This document shows, piece by piece, positions 32,871 to 40,310 of a DNA stretch of 64,000 nucleotides. Made by a program: the position numbers and the translations under genes. The DNA lies in contig CAAEPE010000009.1 of the NCBI GenBank assembly GCA_900757795.1, forward strand, positions 124,001 through 188,000. Direction: 5' to 3'. The first letter of the stretch is position 1. Each line of letters begins with the position of its first letter. The notes below the pieces were generated by a model that saw only the letters and a program-made list of their open reading frames with translations, was not told where the DNA came from and did no database searches. This stretch comes from an uncultured Phascolarctobacterium sp. (lineage in GTDB: Bacteria; Bacillota; Negativicutes; Acidaminococcales; Acidaminococcaceae).

Positions 32871-34751
32871 TTATTTGTTTTTAGGTCCTAAACCGTATTT
32901 TTTCAGATAACGGTACAAGGTTACGCGGCTTACATCCAGCATGGAAGCCAGCTTGCTGATATTGCCTCCTGCGGATTTCCAGGCGGCAATAAAGGCTTCT
33001 TTATCGTATTTCCAAGAACGCTCCAAGGTTTTATCGCCTGGCAGCTTAATATTTTCCGCTTCAATAATACTTCCGGGAGTGTGGAAGAACGCCTGCTCGA
33101 TAACGCCTTGCAGCTGCTTAATGTTGCCGGGCCAGCTGCAGTTAAGCAGCAAGGACACTGCCTCCGGAGACAAACGCTTTTGCGGCAAATTATGCTGAGC
33201 ACTCATCTCTACCAAAATATGTCCGGCAATCACCTCGATATCTTTAACGCGTTCCCGCAGCGGCGGTACGCGCATGGTAGTATCCAGCACCAGCTCATAC
33301 AGCTTACGGCTGAAAAGTCCCTTATCCGCCAACCGCTTTAAGTTAGAATCGCAGGCAGCAATCACGCGCACGTCGAATATACGGGGGGCACCGCCTTTTT
33401 TCACAGGCGGCAAACCATGAATGAGCGCTTCCGCCAGCTTATCGCCCATTTCTAACGGCAGCTTTTCCACCTCATCCAAGAATAAGGTGCCGCCAATAGC
33501 CAGCTCCAGCTTACCTGCCGACTGCTGCTCACCCTCATTGGTGCCAAAAAATTCCGCTTCCAGTTCCTGTAAGGAAGCGTTGCGGCATTTTACGGCAATC
33601 AGCGGCGCTGCAGCACGAGGGCTGGCCTGATGAATACCGTGCGCCAAACGCTGCTTACCGGTTCCCGGCTCGCCCTGCAGTAAAATATTGTTATCCGTGC
33701 GTGCCACACGGCCTGCCTTATGCTGCAAAGCCAAAAACTCGTTGGTTTCGCCCACCATGCTATACAAGCTGTAACGGCTGCTGTACCCGGTAGCGTGAGC
33801 AATGGTAGTTTTCAAATCTTCAATCGACATGGACAGCACCAACGCGCTTTCTACCTCGCTGCCTACTTTAATCGGCATAACGGTAGTAATATCCTCATAA
33901 GTTCTATCCTGGGTAATCCAGGTAATTTCACGGCGTTGGGTAGGCATACCTTTCAGCGCCTTTTTAATGGGAATGTGCTCGTAGTTTAAGAAAACATCCT
34001 GTAAATGCTCGTGTCCATCAAGACGCTTACGACCGTTTTCGTTACAATATTTTACACTTCCGTCCTTGCCCAGCCAATATACCGTCACCGGCAGCTGTTC
34101 CATCATAATGCGGTTGATGGTCCAGGATTCCAGCATGGCCATGTGCTGCTCGATAGAATATTTCATAGTCAGCAGCAGACTTAACAGTAAATCATAGGGT
34201 AAATCGTTTTGATCTAAAGAGAAAAACGAAATAATATAGCGGATTTTGCCGTTAATGCAGATAGGAGCGCTGCAAGCATCGCCGCTGTGACTGTCCTTAA
34301 TCCACATTTCCGGGCCGAACATTAAAAACGGCACATTATGCTCGCGCGCCACACTGATACTGGAGGTACCAACATCTTCCTCCAAAACTCGCATACCTTG
34401 AATATCCTCAATAATGCGCTGGAAAAACGGCATGGCGTAATTTTTAATAACGTAGCCGCTTTCGTCAATAAGCAGCATACTCAAATTATGAATATTAAAA
34501 TGCTGCTTGCTCTGCTCATACAAGCCGTCCACATATTTTACAATAAACTCGTGCGTCTTTTGGTGCTCAGCAATTTCCTCGCGGCTCAGCTTATGAATTT
34601 TCGGCATAGTTTCATGGGGCAGATTCATAGCACGGCAGCGCAGCCAGCTTTCAGCTACCCACGGATGCACATTGGGGTCAACTATACCTTCTTCCATAAA
34701 CTTTTTATAATACAAAGCCAGTTTTTCTTTATTACGTCTTTCACGAATCAT
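32871..34751 (-). CDS. AcoR/DhaR-like AAA+ regulator lacking the sigma-54 GAFTGA loop
   Basis: A 626-residue regulator. A GAF-like sensor spans about 60-190, a PAS-like domain about 205-310, the AAA+ domain about 335-560 and a Fis-type helix-turn-helix the end (GGNISKLASMLDVSRVTLYR). Walker A is GEPGTGKQ, Walker B GGTLFLDEVEKLP, and the Arg-finger region PPLRERVKDIEV is kept. Where sigma-54 activators have GAFTGA, this protein reads EFFGTNEGEQQSAGKLELA, without the loop. It is therefore unlikely to drive sigma-54 promoters and may act as a sigma-70 activator or repressor like TyrR (inference). Strong AGGGGAGGGG site. No obvious target operon is adjacent. Confidence 0.85.
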   Translation of the reverse strand: MIRERRNKEKLALYYKKFMEEGIVDPNVHPWVAESWLRCRAMNLPHETMPKIHKLSREEIAEHQKTHEFIVKYVDGLYEQSKQHFNIHNLSMLLIDESGYVIKNYAMPFFQRIIEDIQGMRVLEEDVGTSSISVAREHNVPFLMFGPEMWIKDSHSGDACSAPICINGKIRYIISFFSLDQNDLPYDLLLSLLLTMKYSIEQHMAMLESWTINRIMMEQLPVTVYWLGKDGSVKYCNENGRKRLDGHEHLQDVFLNYEHIPIKKALKGMPTQRREITWITQDRTYEDITTVMPIKVGSEVESALVLSMSIEDLKTTIAHATGYSSRYSLYSMVGETNEFLALQHKAGRVARTDNNILLQGEPGTGKQRLAHGIHQASPRAAAPLIAVKCRNASLQELEAEFFGTNEGEQQSAGKLELAIGGTLFLDEVEKLPLEMGDKLAEALIHGLPPVKKGGAPRIFDVRVIAACDSNLKRLADKGLFSRKLYELVLDTTMRVPPLRERVKDIEVIAGHILVEMSAQHNLPQKRLSPEAVSLLLNCSWPGNIKQLQGVIEQAFFHTPGSIIEAENIKLPGDKTLERSWKYDKEAFIAAWKSAGGNISKLASMLDVSRVTLYRYLKKYGLGPKNK

Positions 34752-34795
34752 CTACTAACCCCTCCCCTGCTTAAGTAAGCAGATTATTTTTACTG

Positions 34796-35515
34796 CTAAA
34801 TTTCACCGTTAACTACTAAAACCCGGCGCGCGCCATAATAGCGTGTTTTCCAATAGCTGTCGCTTAAAGAGCACAGCATCACACCCTTAGACGAGGTCAC
34901 ATTCCAAAATTTCCCCTTATCGGCATAAATGCCAACATGGGAAGCTCCCGGAGCATAAGTGGTAAAAAACACCAAGTCGCCAGCCTTAAGTTGCTTTTGC
35001 GTAACAAAAACGCCTTCCAGCACCTGCGCGTCCGCCGTTCTAGGCATGGACGCCTTGCAATTTTTAAACACATATTGCACATAACCGGAACAATCAAAGC
35101 CCTGAGGCGTAACGCCGCCGAATTTATAAGGCACACCCTTGTATTTAGCAGCCTGTTTGACTATTTCCTGCCCTTTAACACCATTAATACCGTGTTTAGC
35201 AAAGGCTTCCCAATTCAGCTTGCGGTAAGTAGCATCGTCCAGCTTGCCATGAGCGTTCAGCTTATACTGCTGCTGAAAATTTTTGAGAGCTTTTTCCGTA
35301 GCAGCAGTCATTTTGCCGCTTGGCTTTTCTTTATATAATCCCAAAATCTGCAGCTTTTGCTGAGCAACTTTTAATTTCCAGTTGCTTTGCTGCACAGTTA
35401 CCTTCGCAGCAGCAGTTTTATGTGAAGTTTTCTTTTTGGCCTCTGCGGAAATAGGCAGCCAGCACAACATGGCGGCCAAGGTCAGCAGTGCGATAAATTT
35501 TCTGCGCATAAGCAT
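34796..35515 (-). CDS. Secreted NlpC/P60 endopeptidase with peptidoglycan-binding domain
   Basis: About 239 residues. A signal peptide (FIALLTLAAMLCWLPISAEA) precedes a basic stretch, a PG_binding_1 repeat near 45-95 (LQILGLYKEKPSGKMTAATE) and a C-terminal NlpC/P60 domain. The catalytic Cys is in GFDCSGYVQYVF and the His in SHVGIYADKG. It should hydrolyse peptide stems of murein in the periplasm. No strong ribosome site separates GTG 35518, ATG 35515 and ATG 35509 as start. Confidence 0.9.
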   Translation of the reverse strand: MLMRRKFIALLTLAAMLCWLPISAEAKKKTSHKTAAAKVTVQQSNWKLKVAQQKLQILGLYKEKPSGKMTAATEKALKNFQQQYKLNAHGKLDDATYRKLNWEAFAKHGINGVKGQEIVKQAAKYKGVPYKFGGVTPQGFDCSGYVQYVFKNCKASMPRTADAQVLEGVFVTQKQLKAGDLVFFTTYAPGASHVGIYADKGKFWNVTSSKGVMLCSLSDSYWKTRYYGARRVLVVNGEI

Positions 35516-35570
35516 CACATCTTCATCAAAATATATGGCTAATCCTATAAAAGCTTAGCGAATTTTTTCA

Positions 35571-36470
35571 TCAATACTCTGTATTGTTATAAACATCCCA
35601 AGTTTTCAATTTGCTTAGACTATCCACGCTAATCTCTACCTGCCGCAGCAAACGTTCCTTGTCGCGGGGCAGCGTGCCTGCCAGCTGCACATAATTAGAT
35701 ACATGGTTACTGCGGAACAGGCAGTGCTTATCCGCAGGTAAATTTATATTTTCCAACAGCAAATGCAGCTCCTGCATCAGTCCTGCCGGAGACAAAGGAT
35801 TAAACTTACCTTCTTCAAACTGGTCCAAAAGCTCGCTGCCGCGATAGAGCATCAAACACAAAGCGCTCAAATGCGTGGGCTGAATAATATTTATGGCTTT
35901 AGCAGTAGCCAACGCGTGGCGGGCGCTGCCCTCCACACCGGCCAAGCCTAAAATAACCATCAGCGAAAGCTTCATGCCGCTGGCAGTTACCCGGCGACCC
36001 GCTTCAATAGCTTCTTCGGCATTAACACCTTTATTTACGGCTTTAAGCGTAATATCGTCGCCGGTTTCCATACCGTAATACAAAAGTTGGAGTCCCGCTT
36101 CCTTTAATTGACGCAGCTCCTCCTCGCTTTTACGCAGAATATCCTTAGGCGCCGCATAGCTGGCAACTCGTTGCAGCTTAGGAAATTGCTCGCGCAAAGC
36201 CTGCAAAATTTTCAGCAGCTTAGCCGTAGGCAAAACAAGCGCGTCGCCGTCTGCTAAAAAGACACGGCGCACTTTATCCTTGCCATAATAAGCTGCCATA
36301 GCAATTTGGCGGGAAATTTCTTCGTCCTTTAATATTTGAAAGGGAACGCCTCGATACATATTGCAGTAAGTGCATTTATTATGGGCGCAGCCCCTGGTTA
36401 CTCGCAAAATAAAACTGCGTGCCTCACTGGGAGGACGAAATACTGGTGTGTCATAAGAATCAAAAAACAT
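35571..36470 (-). CDS. Radical SAM protein with a C-x4-C-x2-C cluster motif
   Basis: A 299-residue radical SAM enzyme. The cluster-binding motif RGCAHNKCTYCNMYRG has four residues between the first two Cys instead of the usual three; checking the codons confirms this. Later parts (RRVFLADGDALVLPT, LLYYGMETGDDITLKAVNKG and VMVILGLAGVEGS-like) are of the Elp3/HemN-type barrel. A family of uncharacterised proteins with the GC-x-hN-x-C-t-x-C-x-MY pattern exists; no reaction is known to me. ATG with a GAGGTAATT site. Confidence 0.85.
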   Translation of the reverse strand: MFFDSYDTPVFRPPSEARSFILRVTRGCAHNKCTYCNMYRGVPFQILKDEEISRQIAMAAYYGKDKVRRVFLADGDALVLPTAKLLKILQALREQFPKLQRVASYAAPKDILRKSEEELRQLKEAGLQLLYYGMETGDDITLKAVNKGVNAEEAIEAGRRVTASGMKLSLMVILGLAGVEGSARHALATAKAINIIQPTHLSALCLMLYRGSELLDQFEEGKFNPLSPAGLMQELHLLLENINLPADKHCLFRSNHVSNYVQLAGTLPRDKERLLRQVEISVDSLSKLKTWDVYNNTEY

Positions 36471-36813
36471 AATTACCTCACTTCAAAAAAATCAAAAACA
36501 ATAAAATACATAGCGCCAGTATTTTGCAGCCAAAACAGGCAGCGTCGCGACTGACTGTGATCCCTGTTTGGCGAATAGTGTTAACAATAAAACACTTTTA
36601 ATTATATTATAACCGATTTTCGCCATTTTGTAACGTCTATATGAAAACTTTTTGTAATTTTTTTACAAAGTTTTACGCAAAAATGCCAAGAGTGTAAAAG
36701 TAAGCAAAAAAATTCCCGCTAATTTTACTGCTTACAAGAAAATATCATACAAATGCCATTTTTTCGCGTTATAATGCTATAATAGAAAAAGAAATTCTTA
36801 CAGAGGTAAAATT
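36471..36813. other. Divergent intergenic region
   Basis: 343 bases between the divergent radical SAM and lipoprotein genes. No coding signal was found. It is AT-rich; two overlapping TATAAT-like boxes near 36770-36784 could serve the lipoprotein gene, without clear -35 boxes. Confidence 0.5.
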
Positions 36814-37518
36814 ATGCAGATAAACACAAAAAACTATAAGATTTTTGCCGCCGTATTTTTGCTGCTTACAGCAATATTTACGGGAGGCTGTCAAGCGCCA
36901 AAAAGTCAATCAGCCGCCAAAAATCCGGCGCAGACTGTAAGCTATACTATTAAAGCTCCTATAGCAGGCAAAATTATCGGTCTGATTGCAGAACCAGGCG
37001 AACGCATCAGCCAAGGTCAACCGCTTTTTGCTATCAGCGACGAAAATTTGGACCGGCAGGTAAAAAATTTACAGACGCAGCTGGCTAAAGCCGAAGCCGA
37101 GCTAAAACGTTTAGAGCAAGGTACGGTCAACGCCGCTCCCCAAGGCGACATCCAGGCTGCGCAAGCCAGAGTCGCCATAGCGCAGCAGAAAGCCGCCAAA
37201 ATGAATCAGCTGCTGGCGCAGGGAGCAGTTTCCCGCAATCAAGCGCAGGCTGCGCAAGCTGAACTGGCGCAGGCCACAGCCCAAATGCAGTCCGCCGCGC
37301 AATTAGCAGTCAGCTCGCGTCCTGCCAGCCCGGAAGCCAAAGCAACGCAAGCAAAAACTATCGAGCAGCTAAAAAAGCAGTTGGTTCAGGCACAAGCCTT
37401 GCAGCAGGCTAACGAAGCCGTTAGCCCCTGCACCGGCACCATCGCCAAAGTTAAGGCTGCCAACAACACAGAGGTAACGCAGAATCAAGAAATTATTATT
37501 ATAAATGAAGAAAAATAA
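36814..37518 (+). CDS. HlyD-like lipoprotein adaptor
   Basis: A 234-residue predicted lipoprotein: hydrophobic signal LLLTAIFTGG then lipobox Cys26. A biotinyl-lipoyl half (GKIIGLIAEPGERISQGQPL) near 50-75, a Gln/Ala-rich coiled coil from about 80 to 195, and a second lipoyl half (GTIAKVKAANNTEVTQNQEI) to the end. Shape is that of a short membrane fusion protein without the C-terminal barrel. No ABC or RND transporter gene sits beside it, so its partner is unknown. Ribosome site AGAGGTAAAATT. Its end overlaps the longest frame of tcdA, with the chosen tcdA start 13 bases beyond. Confidence 0.8.
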   Translation: MQINTKNYKIFAAVFLLLTAIFTGGCQAPKSQSAAKNPAQTVSYTIKAPIAGKIIGLIAEPGERISQGQPLFAISDENLDRQVKNLQTQLAKAEAELKRLEQGTVNAAPQGDIQAAQARVAIAQQKAAKMNQLLAQGAVSRNQAQAAQAELAQATAQMQSAAQLAVSSRPASPEAKATQAKTIEQLKKQLVQAQALQQANEAVSPCTGTIAKVKAANNTEVTQNQEIIIINEEK

Positions 37519-37531
37519 AGGAGCACCAGCC

Positions 37532-38245
37532 ATGCTAGACCAATTTTCCCGCACAGCGCGCTTAATCGGCCAACAAGCAATAGAAAAATTACAAGCCAGC
37601 CGCATAGCCATTTTCGGTATTGGCGGCGTAGGCGGTTACACTGCCGAAGCCCTCGCCCGCAGCGGCGTAGGCAGCTTTGACCTTATTGATAACGACACTG
37701 TGTCGCTTACTAATTTAAACCGTCAGATTATCGCCACCCACAACACAATTGGTCTACCCAAAGTACAGGTTATGGCTGAGCGTATTCACAGTATCAATCC
37801 CCAAGCAAAGGTAACAATTCATCAATGCTTTTTCTTGCCGGAAAACGCCCACAAATTTGACTTCTCCCAATATGATTACGTAGTAGACGCAGTTGATACT
37901 GTTGCCGCTAAAATTGCTATTATTTTAGCGGCGCAAGCTTCCGGTGTCCCGGTTATCAGCAGCATGGGCGCAGGCAACAAAATGGATCCTGCCAAATTCC
38001 AGGCAGCAGACATTTATAAAACCAGCGTCGACCCCTTAGCGCGGGTTATGCGGCAAGAATTAAAAAAGCGCGGCGTAAAAAAGCTGAAAGTCGTTTATTC
38101 CACAGAGCAGCCGATAATTCCTGTAGAGGCAGCAGAGGAGGCGTCTACTAAACGCGCGCTTCCCGGCAGCACCGCTTTCACCCCTTCCGTTGCCGGTTTA
38201 ATTCTCGCCTCCGAAGTAGTGAAGGATTTAATTGGTTGGCAATAA
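37532..38245 (+). CDS. tcdA: tRNA threonylcarbamoyladenosine dehydratase
   Basis: A 237-residue E1-like ThiF/MoeB-family enzyme that cyclises t6A37 of tRNAs at the cost of ATP. The Rossmann motif IFGIGGVGGYTAEALARSG, LIDNDTVSLTNLNRQI, DAVDTVAAKIAII and SSMGAGNKMDPAKF are typical of TcdA (YgdL/CsdL). The frame opens at ATG 37505, inside the previous gene, but the AAAGGAG site at 37516-37522 fits ATG 37532. A ThiF-like role in sulfur chemistry is less likely given the GAGNKMDP motif. Confidence 0.9.
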   Translation: MLDQFSRTARLIGQQAIEKLQASRIAIFGIGGVGGYTAEALARSGVGSFDLIDNDTVSLTNLNRQIIATHNTIGLPKVQVMAERIHSINPQAKVTIHQCFFLPENAHKFDFSQYDYVVDAVDTVAAKIAIILAAQASGVPVISSMGAGNKMDPAKFQAADIYKTSVDPLARVMRQELKKRGVKKLKVVYSTEQPIIPVEAAEEASTKRALPGSTAFTPSVAGLILASEVVKDLIGWQ

Positions 38246-38288
38246 ATTTTGTAGCTATCCAAAATCAAAAGCTAACAATATACGTACA

Positions 38289-38330
38289 ACAAAAAAACGT
38301 CCTTGAACCCATGGTCAAGGACGTTTTACT
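38289..38330. terminator. Terminator of the small membrane-peptide unit (bidirectional)
   Basis: Arms AACGTCCTTGA and TCAAGGACGTT pair perfectly. On the minus strand a run of seven T follows, making it a strong terminator for the 22-residue ORF; on the plus strand the U-run is weaker but it may also stop tcdA. Confidence 0.88.
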
Positions 38331-38340
38331 TTTGCCTAAA

Positions 38341-38409
38341 TTATTCAAATATGCACATAACAGTCAACGCGAATAAAAATACTAAGCTAACACCTGCAGC
38401 GCTAAACAT
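38341..38409 (-). CDS. 22-residue membrane peptide
   Basis: ATG at 38409 preceded by GGTGGAGGTG eight bases upstream; the peptide is MFSAAGVSLVFLFALTVM followed by CIFE and a TAA. It is one transmembrane helix. It lies in its own transcription unit: a TATACA-16-TATAAT promoter, a 5' leader of about 70 bases with a hairpin (AGAC/GTCT based, about 38449-38470) and a strong terminator 10 bases after the stop. The G-x-S-x-VFLF pattern recalls the single helix of OadG-like decarboxylase subunits, but the peptide is much shorter; that link is tentative. It does not overlap any other gene. Confidence 0.6.
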   Translation of the reverse strand: MFSAAGVSLVFLFALTVMCIFE

Positions 38410-38485
38410 AGTGTATTCACCTCCACCCTTTGCTCTTTATCTTACCTAGACCTTGTAGTCTTGGTGTATTTCTTATTACGCCTTT

Positions 38486-38513
38486 ATTATACCACCTTTT
38501 TGTATTTTGTATA
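38486..38513 (-). promoter_or_regulatory. Promoter of the 22-residue peptide unit
   Basis: Minus-strand TATACA (38508-38513), 16-base spacer, perfect TATAAT (38486-38491). Transcript start is expected near 38479, about 70 bases before the ATG. Confidence 0.7.
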
Positions 38514-38614
38514 CAGTATTCTTAAGATTTTTTTGAAAATTTATGTTACTTTCAGCAAATTTAAAAAAGACATTTGTATATTATGTTTGCTAATTCTATT
38601 ATAAGCAATCAGAT

Positions 38615-38643
38615 TTGTTAAAGAATCTACTTTTATCTATAAT
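38615..38643 (+). promoter_or_regulatory. Promoter of the first ompM gene
   Basis: TTGTTA (38615-38620), 17-base spacer, TATAAT (38638-38643). The sequence upstream and through the -35 box (ATAAGCAATCAGA, T or A, TTGTTAAA) is shared with the promoter of the second ompM gene. Predicts a leader of about 165 bases. Confidence 0.85.
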
Positions 38644-38713
38644 ACAAATAAGTTGTTTTATTTTTTAGGGGTATAAATCATCTTCAAGGTAAGCAGAAGG
38701 CTGTTATTAAACA

Positions 38714-38803
38714 GCAGAGGAAACATGGCAACTCTTGCAGGCTTTAATTACAGCTCAAAGCAGTCCTTAAGGTGTTTTATAAAATATATTTTATTCCTTA
38801 AGG
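38714..38803 (+). promoter_or_regulatory. Conserved 5' leader of the first ompM gene
   Basis: Two blocks are shared with the second ompM leader: a 29-base block at 38714-38742 (one mismatch) and a 20-base identical block at 38769-38788. Both lie at the same distance from the start codon (101 and 102 bases for the first block). The first contains a small GCAA-CTC-TTGC hairpin. Two CCTTAAGG palindromes (38765-38772 and 38796-38803) flank the second block and could pair, with the distal one touching the ribosome site. No known riboswitch class was recognised. Confidence 0.65.
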
Positions 38804-38814
38804 GGGAAAAGAAA

Positions 38815-40044
38815 ATGAAAAAATCCTTAGTATTAGCAATGGCTATGGCTCTTGGCGTAACTGCCAGCGCTTATGCTGCAAATCCGTTCTCTGATGTTCC
38901 TGCTGGCCACTGGGCATATGACAGCATCTCCAAATTGGCTGCTGCCGGCGTTATCGAAGGCTATGGCGACACCACCTTCGGCGGCGACAAACTGATGACC
39001 CGTTATGAAATGGCTCAAATCGTTGCTAAAGCAATGGCAAAAGGCGCTAATGTTGACAAATTGGCTGCTGAATTCGCTGACGAACTGGATAACCTGGGCG
39101 TTCGCGTTGCTAACCTGGAGAAAAAAGCTGACAACGTAAAAATTACCGGTCAAGTTCGTGCTCGTTATCAATCCCATGATATTAAAGGTAATGATGCTGC
39201 TGATCTGCGTACTCGTCTGTGGATTACCGGTCAAATCAATGAAGACTGGTCTGCTACTGCAATGCTGCAAAATCAACAAAACTTCTTAGACAGCTACGCT
39301 GGCGAAGAAAAAACCGAGTTTAAACGTGTTTATGTTGACGGCCGTGTTGGCGGTTTGGCAGTTCATGCTGGTCGTTGGGATGAAGTAACCGCTACCGGTT
39401 CCATTTTTGATGCTTATGTTGACGGCGTAAAAGTTTCCTATGGCGATAAAGTAAAAGTTTATGGTATGGCTGCTACCGGCGCTGACTGGGGCGATACTGA
39501 TAACACTGCTATTCATGCAGACAGCAATGACAGAGTATATATCGCTGGTTTAGAAGCACAAGTTGGCGCTGTTAATGGCTACTTCAATTACATTAAAGCA
39601 GAAGGTATCAATACTGATGAAATGTTAAGCACAACCAGCACTATTGGCGTTGATAAAGAAATTTATAATGTTGGCTTAAGCTTTGACGTTGCTAAAGATT
39701 TGAACTTGGCATATGAATATATGTGGGCTGATAAAAAATACAATGATAAAGTATCCAAAGACGGCTGGGTAGCTACCTTGGCTTACAAGGGCGCTGATGC
39801 TGCTACTCCTAATTCCTATGGTCTGCATGTAACCTACTATGATCAACCTACCAATGCTATCATTGCTCCTACCTATGATGCAACTACTTTCATGGATCAA
39901 GGCGGCTACAAAGGCTGGAACGTAGGCACTGATTATGCACTGGCTAAGAACATTACTTTGGCTGTTAACTACTATGACACCGAAGCTAAAGTTGGCAACG
40001 CTGACGATCAATCCATCTTCACCGAGCTGTTCTTCCAATTCTAA
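38815..40044 (+). CDS. SLH-domain outer-membrane porin, first copy (OmpM-type)
   Basis: A 409-residue outer-membrane protein. Signal peptide to about residue 21 (cut near AYA-A), one SLH domain at about 24-80 (NPFSDVPAGHWAYDSISKLA, TRYEMAQIVAKAM) that binds modified peptidoglycan, a coiled coil at 80-105, then a beta-barrel of alternating strands ending in FFQF with the terminal Phe expected for Bam substrates. Residues 1-112 are identical to the second copy. This layout is typical of the major porin and tether of Negativicutes. The frame opens at 38725, but ATG 38815 follows the AGGGGGAAAAG site and signal sequence. Confidence 0.92.
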   Translation: MKKSLVLAMAMALGVTASAYAANPFSDVPAGHWAYDSISKLAAAGVIEGYGDTTFGGDKLMTRYEMAQIVAKAMAKGANVDKLAAEFADELDNLGVRVANLEKKADNVKITGQVRARYQSHDIKGNDAADLRTRLWITGQINEDWSATAMLQNQQNFLDSYAGEEKTEFKRVYVDGRVGGLAVHAGRWDEVTATGSIFDAYVDGVKVSYGDKVKVYGMAATGADWGDTDNTAIHADSNDRVYIAGLEAQVGAVNGYFNYIKAEGINTDEMLSTTSTIGVDKEIYNVGLSFDVAKDLNLAYEYMWADKKYNDKVSKDGWVATLAYKGADAATPNSYGLHVTYYDQPTNAIIAPTYDATTFMDQGGYKGWNVGTDYALAKNITLAVNYYDTEAKVGNADDQSIFTELFFQF

Positions 40045-40070
40045 TTTAATAATAAGTATTTACTTACAAA

Positions 40071-40108
40071 CAACCTTGAGGCTCAAACCTCAAGGTTGTT
40101 TTGTTTTG
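40071..40108 (+). terminator. Terminator of the first ompM gene
   Basis: Arms CAACCTTGAG and CTCAAGGTTG around an eight-base loop, then TTTTGTTTT. Twenty-six bases past the stop. Confidence 0.9.
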
Positions 40109-40310
40109 CAAATTTTTTACTTTTGATAAAGCATTGCCCCTTATATGTACCCGTGCAAGCTCTAAACTATCAACGAATAATAATTATTGATTATGTTGAA
40201 AATAAGAAAATTATGGTATATACTAAGGTTAGTAAGCTGCATAGAGCTTTGTTTTTTTAAGCATCTGCTTTTTAGGGAAAATATTTTATTAAATTTTGGA
40301 GGAGAGAAAA

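Noticed and set aside
36336..36554. 72-codon plus-strand frame near the radical SAM start
   Set aside because: Mostly antisense to the radical SAM gene and without a ribosome site.
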